Assembly: GCA_011526585.1 (NCBI GenBank)
Contig: WYBB01000135.1
Coordinates: 1 to 39,462, forward strand
Reading direction: 5' to 3'
DNA from: Deltaproteobacteria bacterium
GTDB lineage: Bacteria > Myxococcota_A > UBA9042 > PHBI01
Length of the DNA stretch: 39,462 nt
Under the pieces are notes generated by a model that was not told the DNA's origin, made no database searches, and saw only the letters and a list, made by a program, of their open reading frames with translations. The number at the start of each line of letters is the position of its first letter. The first letter of the stretch is position 1. Shown piece by piece: positions 33,527 through 39,462 of the stretch. The translations under genes and the position numbers were made by a program.

Positions 33527-34912
33527 GTGAGCGACGCGCGCCGCCTGCCCCGCGTCGACGTGATCGCCGACGCGCTCGACGGCGCCTACGCGCGCACGAT
33601 CCGGGTCGAGGCGGCGCGGGTGGCGATCGGCGAGGCGCGTGAGGCGCTGCTCGCCGGTCACCCCGGGGCAAAGGCGGTCGACGAGGCGACGATCGTCGCG
33701 CGCGCAGGGGCCTGGCTCGAGGCGCTGGCGCGGCCACGCCTGCGGCGGGTGATCAACGCGACTGGCGTGGTGATCCACACCAACCTCGGCCGCGCCCCGC
33801 TGCCGGCCGACGCGCTCGCCGAGGCGCTCGGCTACTGCAACCTCGAGTACGATCTGAAGGCCGGTGAGCGCGGGTCGCGGCGCGCGCTCTGCGAGGCGCG
33901 CCTCGTGGCGCTCTCGGGCGCCGAGGCGGCGCTGGTGGTCAACAACTGCGCGGCCGCGCTGGTGCTGACACTGGCGGCGCTGGCCGATGGCGCGCCGGGC
34001 CGCGAGGTCATCGTGTCGCGCGGCGAGCTGGTCGAGATCGGCGGCTCGTTCCGGATCCCCGAGATCCTCGCGGCGAGCGGGGTCCGGCTGCGCGAGGTCG
34101 GTACGACCAACCGCACGTATGCAAAGGATTACGAAGGCGCGCTCAGCCCCGCGACGATCGCGGTCCTGCGCGTGCATCCCTCGAACTTCAAGCTCTCGGG
34201 CTTCGTCGCCCGTCCGACCCTCGACGAGCTCGCCGCAACCGCCCACGCCGCGGGGCTGCCACTGGTCGTCGACCTCGGCAGCGAGGCGCTCGCCGCGCTG
34301 CCGGGCCTCGACGAGCCGGGCGCGGACGACCTGGCGGGCGCGCTCGCGGCCGGCGCGGATCTCGTGCTCTTCTCCGGCGACAAGCTCCTGGGCGGGCCGC
34401 AGGCGGGGATCGCGCTCGGCCGCCGCGCGCTGATCGAGCGCCTGGCGCGCCACCCGCTCATGCGCGCGCTGAGGCCGGACAAGCTCGCGCTGGCCGCGCT
34501 CGACCACGTGCTGATGGCGCGCCAGCTCGGCCAGCCCGAGCGCGTGCCGCTCCTGGCGATGCTCGCGCTCGACCGCGATCACCTGCGCGCGCGCGCCGAG
34601 CGGCTGCGCGCCGAGCTCGCGCGGGCCGGCGTCGCGACCGAGCCGGTCGACACCGACGACCCGATCGGCGGCGGCAGCCACCCCGAGCGCACGTTGCCCG
34701 GCGCCGGCCTGGCGTTACCGGGCGGTGACCACCTGCACGCCGCGCTCCGGGGCGGGCACCCGCCGGTGGTGGCGACGCTCAGGGAGGGGCGCCTGCAGCT
34801 CGCGCTGCGCACGGTGGCCGAAGCCGACGAGCCGGCGCTGGTGGCGGCGCTGTGCGCGGCCATCGCGCGCACGACGACGCGAGCCTTGACAATCGAGGAC
34901 GCGACCATCTAG
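33527..34912 (+). CDS. selA: L-seryl-tRNA(Sec) selenium transferase
   Basis: A 461-residue PLP enzyme that converts seryl-tRNA(Sec) to selenocysteinyl-tRNA(Sec) with selenophosphate. Motifs: RRVINATGVVIHTNLGRAPL (73-92), GERGSRR, VNNCAAALVLTL, SRGELVEIGGSFRIP, RVHPSNFKLSGF, VDLGSEAL, and FSGDKLLGGPQAG with the PLP lysine K286. The GTG start at 33527 is four bases after the preceding stop. Its presence implies that the organism uses selenocysteine, yet no selB, selD or tRNA-Sec gene lies in this window; selenoproteins would be encoded elsewhere. The promoter for the ribosomal operon lies in its last codons. Confidence 0.95.
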   Translation: MSDARRLPRVDVIADALDGAYARTIRVEAARVAIGEAREALLAGHPGAKAVDEATIVARAGAWLEALARPRLRRVINATGVVIHTNLGRAPLPADALAEALGYCNLEYDLKAGERGSRRALCEARLVALSGAEAALVVNNCAAALVLTLAALADGAPGREVIVSRGELVEIGGSFRIPEILAASGVRLREVGTTNRTYAKDYEGALSPATIAVLRVHPSNFKLSGFVARPTLDELAATAHAAGLPLVVDLGSEALAALPGLDEPGADDLAGALAAGADLVLFSGDKLLGGPQAGIALGRRALIERLARHPLMRALRPDKLALAALDHVLMARQLGQPERVPLLAMLALDRDHLRARAERLRAELARAGVATEPVDTDDPIGGGSHPERTLPGAGLALPGGDHLHAALRGGHPPVVATLREGRLQLALRTVAEADEPALVAALCAAIARTTTRALTIEDATI

Positions 34913-34915
34913 TTT
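34886..34915 (+). promoter_or_regulatory. predicted promoter of the rpsP operon
   Basis: A perfect -35 TTGACA (34886-34891) is followed after 18 bases by TAGTTT (34910-34915), inside the 3' end of selA. It is the only consensus -35 seen near a gene start here, and it lies 72 bases before rpsP, the first gene of a highly expressed operon. Confidence 0.5.
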
Positions 34916-34918
34916 CCG

Positions 34919-34935
34919 CGCCCCTACGCGGGGCG
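34919..34935 (+). promoter_or_regulatory. leader hairpin upstream of rpsP
   Basis: CGCCCC and GGGGCG pair around a 5-base loop, just downstream of the predicted promoter and 13 bases before the AGGAGAG ribosome site. It may be an RNA leader element of the ribosomal operon. High GC makes chance hairpins common, so this is tentative. Confidence 0.3.
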
Positions 34936-34963
34936 GCCCCCGCGACCCAGGAGAGCAAACGAC

Positions 34964-35290
34964 ATGGCCATTACCCTTCGCCTCGCGCGCTACGGCACGA
35001 AGAAGCGCCCCTTCTACCGCATCGTCGCGGCCGATACCCGCGCTCGCCGCGACGGCCGCTTCCTCGAGCTCGTCGGCACCTACGACCCCTCGAAGAGCCC
35101 GCCGGCGGTCTCGCTCGAGCGCGAGCGCATCAAGCACTGGCGCGAGGTCGGCGCGGTCCCCTCCGACACGGTGCGCGCCCTCCTCAACCGCTTCATGAAC
35201 GCGCCCGACACGGCCTTCCGCCCGGCGGCGCCGAAGAAGAAGAAGCCCGCGCAGCCGGCCGCCGCGAGCGCCGAGACCGCGGCGAGCTGA
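34964..35290 (+). CDS. rpsP: 30S ribosomal protein S16
   Basis: A 108-residue ribosomal protein. The family start AITLRLARYGTKKRPFYRIV is complete, followed by RDGRFLELVGTYDPS and a C-terminal basic/Ala tail (KKKKPAQPAAAS) that is longer than in E. coli S16. Ribosome site AGGAGAG lies at 34949-34955. It heads the operon rpsP-khpA-rimM-trmD-SPOUT methyltransferase-rplS-rnhB-yraN; khpA follows after four bases. Confidence 0.98.
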   Translation: MAITLRLARYGTKKRPFYRIVAADTRARRDGRFLELVGTYDPSKSPPAVSLERERIKHWREVGAVPSDTVRALLNRFMNAPDTAFRPAAPKKKKPAQPAAASAETAAS

Positions 35291-35294
35291 GCCG

Positions 35295-35525
35295 ATGGAA
35301 GAGCTGCTCACCTACATCGGCAAGGGCATCGTCGGTCACCCCGACGAGTTCAAGGTCGAGAAGAAGGTCGACGGTGACGTCGATCAGTACCTGCTCACCG
35401 TGCACCAGGACGACTTCGGTCAGGTCATCGGGCGCCAGGGCCGCACCGCGCGCGCTCTCCGCGCGGTCGTCAAGGCGGCCGCCGCCAAGACCGGCCGCCG
35501 CGCTCAGGTCGAGATCCTCGAGTGA
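35295..35525 (+). CDS. khpA: KH-domain RNA-binding protein KhpA
   Basis: A 76-residue single KH-domain protein. The RNA-binding GxxG loop is GRQG (46-49) in QVIGRQGRTARALRAVV. The start MEELLTYIGKGIVGHPDEFKV is typical of KhpA encoded between rpsP and rimM. KhpA proteins act as RNA chaperones, often with KhpB/Jag. It lies 4 bases after rpsP and 10 bases before rimM. Confidence 0.95.
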   Translation: MEELLTYIGKGIVGHPDEFKVEKKVDGDVDQYLLTVHQDDFGQVIGRQGRTARALRAVVKAAAAKTGRRAQVEILE

Positions 35526-35535
35526 CGCGCCCCGC

Positions 35536-36117
35536 GTGGACCTGCTCCTCATCGGGCACGTGATCCGCGCGCACGGGCTGCGCGGCGAGGTCCTCGTCGA
35601 GCCCTACCACGCCGCCTCGCCGCTGTGGCGCGCGGGCAGCGCGCTCTTCGCCGTGCCGGGCGCGCGGGCGGGCGGAGCCGATCGCGTCGAGGCCGAGCCG
35701 ACGCACACGCTGCCGCTGCGCGCGTGCCGGCCGCAGCTCTCCCAGGGGCAGACGCGCTACCTCTGTCACTTCGAGGGGGTCGGCGATCGCACGGGCGCCG
35801 AGGCGCTGCGCGGGCTCGCGCTCGCCATCGCGCGCGACGCGCTGCCACCGCCTGGCGAAGACGAGTTCTATCACCACGAGCTCGTCGGCTACGCCGTCGT
35901 CGATCGCCAGGGCCGGACCCTCGGCACCGTCCAGGGGATCCTCGCCGCGCCCGCCCAGGATCTCATCGAGGTCGCCCCGCCGAGCCCCGCCGCGCCCGCC
36001 GCCGGAGACGAGCCGCCGGAGACCTGGTATCTGCCCTTCGTCGCGGCCATCGTGCTCACGATCGACCGCGCCGAAAAGACGATCGTCATCGACCCGCCCG
36101 AAGGGCTCGTGCCGTGA
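35536..36117 (+). CDS. rimM: ribosome maturation factor RimM
   Basis: A 193-residue assembly factor for the 30S head domain. The GTG at 35536 begins the RimM N-domain (LLLIGHVIRAHGLRGEVLVEPY). A PRC-barrel domain follows from about 112 (DEFYHHELVGYAVVDRQGRTLGTV), containing an Ala/Pro-rich insertion (about 145-162) and ending IVIDPPEGLVP. RimM binds S19 and helps 16S maturation. There is no strong ribosome site; translation probably follows from khpA. The stop overlaps the trmD start. Confidence 0.95.
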   Translation: MDLLLIGHVIRAHGLRGEVLVEPYHAASPLWRAGSALFAVPGARAGGADRVEAEPTHTLPLRACRPQLSQGQTRYLCHFEGVGDRTGAEALRGLALAIARDALPPPGEDEFYHHELVGYAVVDRQGRTLGTVQGILAAPAQDLIEVAPPSPAAPAAGDEPPETWYLPFVAAIVLTIDRAEKTIVIDPPEGLVP

Positions 36118-36902
36118 CGGCCACGCCCTTCCGCTTCGACGTCGTGACGCTCTTCGCGCCGCTGTGCGAGCCCTACCTGGGCGGCTCGATCCTCGGGCGC
36201 GCGCTGAAGCAGGGCCTCATCGACGTCGCCTTCACCGACCCGCGCGCCTTCACGACCGACCCGCACCGCACCGTCGACGACGCCCCCTTCGGCGGCGGCG
36301 CCGGCATGGTCATGCTGCCCGAGCCGCTGGCGCTCGCGGTCGAGCACGTGCGCAAGGCGCGTGCGCCCGCCCGCGTCGTCCTGCTCTCGCCCTCGGGCCG
36401 GGTCTTCGATCAGGCCGTCGCGCGCGAGTACGCCGACCTCGGCAGCCTCGCCCTCGTCTGCGGGCGTTACGAGGGCGTCGACGAGCGCGTCGCCGAGCAC
36501 GTCGTCGACGAGGAGCTCTCGCTCGGCGACTTCGTCTTGACCGGCGGTGAAATCGCCGCGCTCGCGGTGATCGACGCGGTCTCGCGCCTCCTGCCCGGCG
36601 TGCTCGGCAACGCCGCCGGCGCCGCGCGCGAGTCCTTCACCGACGCCGCGCTGCTCGAGTACCCCCAGTACACCCGGCCCCAGGTCTGGCGCGGCCACGA
36701 GGTGCCCGAGGTCTTGCTCTCGGGCCACCACGCGAGGATCGAGGCCTGGCGCGCGGCCCAGCGCGAAGAGCGCACCCGCGTCCGCCGCCCCGACCTCTGG
36801 GCCCGCCACCGCGCCGCCGCTCCGAGCGCCACGCCGCCGCCCAACCCCTCCACCCCAGCGCCCTCCCCCGTCGCCGGCCGGCCCGGTGATGGGGATCGCT
36901 GA
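36114..36902 (+). CDS. trmD: tRNA (guanine-37-N1) methyltransferase
   Basis: A 262-residue SPOUT methyltransferase that makes m1G37, needed to prevent +1 frameshifting. The GTG at 36114 overlaps the rimM stop (GTGA). Signature parts: FDVVTLFAPLCEPYLGGSILGRA, DDAPFGGGAGMVM, the knot segments LVCGRYEGVDERV and LGDFVLTGGE, and RESFTDAALLEYPQYTRP with catalytic D177. Residues about 232-262 are a Pro/Ala-rich tail not found in most TrmD proteins. A weak hairpin with a T-run lies at its end. Confidence 0.97.
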   Translation: MTATPFRFDVVTLFAPLCEPYLGGSILGRALKQGLIDVAFTDPRAFTTDPHRTVDDAPFGGGAGMVMLPEPLALAVEHVRKARAPARVVLLSPSGRVFDQAVAREYADLGSLALVCGRYEGVDERVAEHVVDEELSLGDFVLTGGEIAALAVIDAVSRLLPGVLGNAAGAARESFTDAALLEYPQYTRPQVWRGHEVPEVLLSGHHARIEAWRAAQREERTRVRRPDLWARHRAAAPSATPPPNPSTPAPSPVAGRPGDGDR

Positions 36903-36919
36903 TCCTCCTTGCGCTTTTT
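36893..36919 (+). terminator. weak hairpin plus T-run between trmD and the next gene
   Basis: GGATC and GATCC pair around GCT (36893-36905), and TTTTT occurs at 36915-36919. The stem is only 5 bp and the T-run starts ten bases away, so at most it is a partial terminator inside the operon. Confidence 0.25.
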
Positions 36920-36925
36920 CGTCGG

Positions 36926-37504
36926 ATGGATATCTATCTCGCCCTCGCCCACCACCCGGTCCTGAACCGGGCGGGGGGCGTCGTGACCACCTCGGTCACG
37001 AACCTCGACATCCATGACCTCGCCCGGATCGCGCGGACCTACGACGTCCGCCGGTACTTCGTGACGACCCCCATCACCGAGCAGCGCGAGCTGGTCCAGA
37101 CGGTGATCGATCATTGGGTCACCGGATCCGGACGGACCTCGAACCCCGACCGCGCCGAAGCGTTGTCCCGGGTCGAGGTGGTCCCGAGCCTCGACGCCGC
37201 ATGCGATGCCATCGCGGCACACCACGGGCAGCGCCCGCTGGTCATCGGGACCTCGGCCAAGACAGAGCGCGACACCATCGGCTACCCGGCGCTCCGGGGC
37301 CGCCTGTCGCGCGACACCGGCCCGGCGCTCCTCGTGTTCGGGACCGGCTGGGGCCTCGCCTCCGACGCGCTCGCGCAGTGCGACCTGATGCTCGCCCCGA
37401 TCGAAGCCGTACCCGAACGGTCCGGCTACAACCATCTGCCGGTGCGCGCCGCCGTTGCCATCATCCTCGACCGCCTCTTCGGCGCGTACGACCAAGCAAA
37501 GTGA
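36926..37504 (+). CDS. SPOUT-family RNA methyltransferase (Methyltrn_RNA_4 type)
   Basis: A 192-residue protein resembling the small SPOUT methyltransferases (Pfam Methyltrn_RNA_4) that are encoded between trmD and rplS in several deltaproteobacteria and other lineages. Features: [17 protein letters not shown] at the start, [33 protein letters not shown], and the knot-forming [15 protein letters not shown] followed by [20 protein letters not shown], which matches the S-x-YNHLSVRSA-type SAM-binding end of SPOUT enzymes. The target RNA is unknown. It ends seven bases before rplS. Confidence 0.88.
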   Translation: MDIYLALAHHPVLNRAGGVVTTSVTNLDIHDLARIARTYDVRRYFVTTPITEQRELVQTVIDHWVTGSGRTSNPDRAEALSRVEVVPSLDAACDAIAAHHGQRPLVIGTSAKTERDTIGYPALRGRLSRDTGPALLVFGTGWGLASDALAQCDLMLAPIEAVPERSGYNHLPVRAAVAIILDRLFGAYDQAK

Positions 37505-37511
37505 GTCCGAC

Positions 37512-37877
37512 ATGAGCATCACCCCAGCGCTTGCCAAGGTTCAGGAGCTGCAGCTCCGCCAGGACATGCCCGACTTCCAGGCCGGCGACACGCTGCGCGT
37601 GCACGTGCGGATCCGCGAAGGCGAGAAGGACCGCGTGCAGGTCTTCGAGGGCGTGTGCATCGGTCGGCACGACAACGGCCTGTCCTCGACCTTCACCGTG
37701 CGCAAGGAGAGCTACGGCGTCGGCGTCGAGCGCGTCTTCCCGGTGCACAGCCCGCGCCTGGAGAAGGTCGAGGTCAAGGACCGCGGGCGCGTGCGCCGCG
37801 CCAAGCTCTACTACCTGCGCAACCTCACCGGCAAGGCCGCGCGCATCCGCAGCCAGCGTGACATCCACGAAGAGTGA
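37512..37877 (+). CDS. rplS: 50S ribosomal protein L19
   Basis: A 121-residue ribosomal protein at the subunit interface. It contains the family core [28 protein letters not shown], then [24 protein letters not shown] and [19 protein letters not shown]. The ATG at 37512 is preceded by a purine-rich AAAGTGAG. Its stop overlaps the rnhB start (TGATG). Confidence 0.98.
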   Translation: MSITPALAKVQELQLRQDMPDFQAGDTLRVHVRIREGEKDRVQVFEGVCIGRHDNGLSSTFTVRKESYGVGVERVFPVHSPRLEKVEVKDRGRVRRAKLYYLRNLTGKAARIRSQRDIHEE

Positions 37878-38629
37878 TGGGCCGCCGGCCCTCGCCGCCT
37901 TCGCCTGAAACGGGCCGCCGCCGCGCGCGGCGCGCCGAGGCGTCGGACGTCGTCGTGCCCGCGCCGCTGCCGGGTCTCACGCTCGCGCCGATCGTCTGCG
38001 GCGAGGTCGAAGCCTGGGCTCGCGCCGAGGGCCACGCCGCGCTCATCGGCATCGACGAGGCCGGGCGCGGTCCGCTCGCCGGGCCGGTCGTCGTCGCGGC
38101 TTGCGCGCTGCCCGACCCCTGCCCGCTCGTCGGCATCGACGACTCGAAGCGCCTCGACGAGGCGCAGCGCGAGGCGCTCTTCGAGCCGATCCTCGCCCAC
38201 GCCCTGGGCGTCGGCCTGGTCGTCGTCGAGCACGACGTCATCGACACGCTCAACATCCTGCACGCCTCGCTCTTCGGCATGGCGCGCGCCTGGGAGCAGC
38301 TCGTCGAGGCGCGCCCCGCCCTCGCCTCGGCGCTCGTGCTGATCGACGGCAAGGACAAGGCCCCGCTGCCGGCCGAGGTGACGCAGCGCCCGATCATCAA
38401 GGGCGACCAGCGGAGCCTCAACATCGCCGCGGCCTCGATCCTCGCCAAGGTCGCGCGCGATCGCATCATGCAGATGCACCACTGCGACTACCCCGACTAC
38501 GGCTTCGACCGGCACAAGGGTTACCCGACGCTCGCGCACCGCCGCGCGGTGGCGCGATTGGGGCCCTCGCCGATCCACCGCCGGAGCTTCTCGCAGCCGA
38601 CCGAGGACGATCTGCCGAGGCTCCTGTGA
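37877..38629 (+). CDS. rnhB: ribonuclease HII
   Basis: A 250-residue RNase HII that removes ribonucleotides from DNA and RNA primers from hybrids. An Arg/Pro-rich N-terminal extension of about 50 residues precedes the catalytic domain. The DEDD metal site is complete: D60 and E61 in IGIDEAGRGPLAGP, D157 in LIDGKD and D195 in KVARD. DDSKRL (89-93), GDQRSLNIAAASILAK and YGFDRHKGYPT are also present. The ATG overlaps the rplS stop; a GTG one codon earlier is possible. The stop overlaps the yraN start. Confidence 0.97.
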   Translation: MGRRPSPPSPETGRRRARRAEASDVVVPAPLPGLTLAPIVCGEVEAWARAEGHAALIGIDEAGRGPLAGPVVVAACALPDPCPLVGIDDSKRLDEAQREALFEPILAHALGVGLVVVEHDVIDTLNILHASLFGMARAWEQLVEARPALASALVLIDGKDKAPLPAEVTQRPIIKGDQRSLNIAAASILAKVARDRIMQMHHCDYPDYGFDRHKGYPTLAHRRAVARLGPSPIHRRSFSQPTEDDLPRLL

Positions 38630-39033
38630 GCATCGGCCGTTTGCGCCTGGGGCGCAGCGCCGAAGCGCGCGCGCTCACACACCTCGAGGCGCACGGCCTC
38701 GCGCTCGTCGCGAAGAACTGGAAGGCCGCGCCGCGTCCGGGCCGGGGCGGGCACGGCGGCGAGCTCGACCTCGTGATGCGCGACGGCGATCGCCTGGTCT
38801 TCGTCGAGGTGCGCGCCTCGACGCCGCGCGCGCCCGACGGCAAGCCCTTCGCGGGCGGCGCCGCCTACAGCGTCGGGCCGCACAAGCGGCGGCGCCTCGC
38901 CGCGCTGGCCGAGCTCTTTATGCGCCAGCACCCGGAGCTGCCGCGGCGCGTGCGCTTCGACGTCGTCGCCCTCACCCGCACCGGGCTCCTGTCGTGGGAG
39001 GTGCGCTGGTACCGCAACGCCTTTACGGTCTGA
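38626..39033 (+). CDS. yraN: YraN/UPF0102 endonuclease-like protein
   Basis: A 135-residue protein of the YraN (UPF0102) family, which has an endonuclease-like fold of the Holliday-junction resolvase type. The family parts are GRSAEARALTHLEAHGLALVAKNWKA, GGELDLVMRDGDRLVFVEVRAS (E46, D48, E61) and the final RFDVVALT. The catalytic-type E-x-K is E-V-R here, as in many family members. The GTG overlaps the rnhB stop. The function is not established; it may act in DNA repair. It is the last gene of the ribosomal/RNA operon. Confidence 0.93.
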   Translation: MSIGRLRLGRSAEARALTHLEAHGLALVAKNWKAAPRPGRGGHGGELDLVMRDGDRLVFVEVRASTPRAPDGKPFAGGAAYSVGPHKRRRLAALAELFMRQHPELPRRVRFDVVALTRTGLLSWEVRWYRNAFTV

Positions 39034-39059
39034 GCCGACCGAAGCGGCGGGGTTCCGAC

Positions 39060-39233
39060 GACGACCAGGTGCCTCGCGGGCGGCCACGAGGGCCGCCCCT
39101 ACGACCGTGACGGGGTGACGCCGACGACCTGTTGTCTCGCGGGCGGACACGAGGGCCGCCCCTACGACCGTAACGGGGTGGCGCCGACGACCAGGTGCCT
39201 CGCGGGCGGCCACGTAGGGGCCGCCCCTGCGCC
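39060..39233. repeat. three tandem 63-bp palindromic repeats
   Basis: Copies begin at 39060, 39123 and 39186 with an exact 63-bp period; the third is incomplete. Each has a core of the type GGGCGGCC-ACGAG-GGCCGCCC followed by CCTACG, which folds into a stable hairpin (one mismatch in the second copy; altered loop in the third). Such GGGCGNCC...CCTAC palindromes are scattered in many bacterial genomes. Between two convergent genes they probably act as bidirectional transcription barriers. Confidence 0.85.
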
Positions 39234-39462
39234 TACCTGACGAGCGGCGGCGGCAGCTCGTTGGGAACGCAGACCGAGAACTCGAGGTAGGTCTGGCAGG
39301 TCGACTCGGCGGGGCAGTCGCCGTCGCCGGTGCATTCGCGCGAGCAGAAGCTCTGGCTGCCCTTCCACGCCGCGCACACCGCCTCGTCGCACATCGGGTG
39401 CTCACGCACGATGCAGGTGAGGTCGGTGTCGGTCGACTCCTCCTCGCACACCTCGAGGATCG
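39233..39462 (-). CDS. C-terminal part of a Cys-rich exported protein (partial)
   Basis: A minus-strand frame that is open from the right edge of the window to a TAG at 39235-39233. The visible 75 or so residues contain eight or more cysteines (LTCIVREHPMCDEAVCAAWKG, FCSRECTGDGDCPAESTC, FSVCVPNELPPP). The unit C-x4-DC-x5-C is like the repeats of the lipoprotein at 11287-11997, so it is probably a related surface protein. A GTG at 39451 exists but the frame continues upstream, so the true start is outside the window. Its 3' end abuts the palindromic repeats. Confidence 0.7.
   Translation of the reverse strand, partial: ILEVCEEESTDTDLTCIVREHPMCDEAVCAAWKGSQSFCSRECTGDGDCPAESTCQTYLEFSVCVPNELPPPLVR

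Noticed and set aside
33527..34912. Selenoprotein near selA
   Set aside because: No gene in the window has a convincing in-frame TGA with coding continuing after it.
36872..36881. GCCGGCCGGC palindrome in trmD
   Set aside because: Short GC palindromes of this kind are expected by chance in such GC-rich DNA.
39060..39233. Possible CRISPR array
   Set aside because: The period is 63 bp but the units are nearly identical throughout, with no unique spacers, and no cas genes are present.

Overview
The window is very GC-rich and almost completely coding, with many GTG starts and many ATGA, GTGA or TGATG stop/start overlaps. The gene content points to a member of the Myxococcota or a neighbouring deltaproteobacterial lineage. 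The signs are a long Ser/Thr kinase fused to an AAA/TPR output module, several Cys-rich lipoproteins with acidic low-complexity stalks, a sigma54 activator, and the order rpsP-khpA-rimM-trmD-SPOUT methyltransferase-rplS-rnhB-yraN. This assignment is inference from gene content; there is no rRNA or tRNA gene in the window.

Layout. Positions 1-159 hold the 3' end of an unidentified gene. On the minus strand, 164-2380 is a tight trio: trpB, a truncated haemoglobin and a hypothetical protein. On the plus strand, 2420-11269 carries a TPR protein, two adjacent paralogous proteins of unknown function, and a four-gene cluster: VTC-type polyphosphate polymerase, DUF4956 membrane protein, HlyD-type adaptor and TolC-like lipoprotein. 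An AbgT-family transporter follows. On the minus strand, 11287-15939 carries a Cys-rich lipoprotein and a giant kinase/ATPase. Divergent from the kinase, 16154-21136 encodes a 1660-residue protein. It combines a DUF4157-like HExxH domain, a beta-rich middle, an SH3-like segment, an M15-like peptidase and a C39-like cysteine peptidase. The minus strand from 21091 to 25648 holds an AHSA1/ArsR pair with a palindromic operator, a GAF-sigma54 activator, DUF934 and a sulfite reductase with tandem operator-like repeats upstream. Plus-strand genes from 25891 include a lipin-like (LNS2) lipoprotein, a ROK sugar kinase, a PEP mutase-nucleotidyltransferase fusion, an RluA-family pseudouridine synthase, two secreted proteins, a helical protein, selA, and the rpsP-to-yraN ribosomal/RNA-maturation operon. 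That operon ends at three 63-bp palindromic repeats. A further Cys-rich protein runs off the right edge on the minus strand.

The two best candidates for an undescribed system are 5685-9608 and 16154-21136. In the first, a polyphosphate polymerase and its usual membrane partner are translationally coupled to a periplasmic adaptor and an outer-membrane channel, without any ABC or RND pump; it could make and move polyphosphate through the envelope. The paralogue pair just upstream (3896-5541) may belong to it. In the second, a DUF4157-marked protein with two peptidase modules looks like a peptidoglycan-targeting or host-targeting effector. Smaller points of interest are a perfect hairpin that hides the ribosome binding site at 30973-30992, a 122-bp inverted-repeat element between pepM and the pseudouridine synthase, and a phosphonate-type PEP mutase fusion with no other phosphonate genes beside it.
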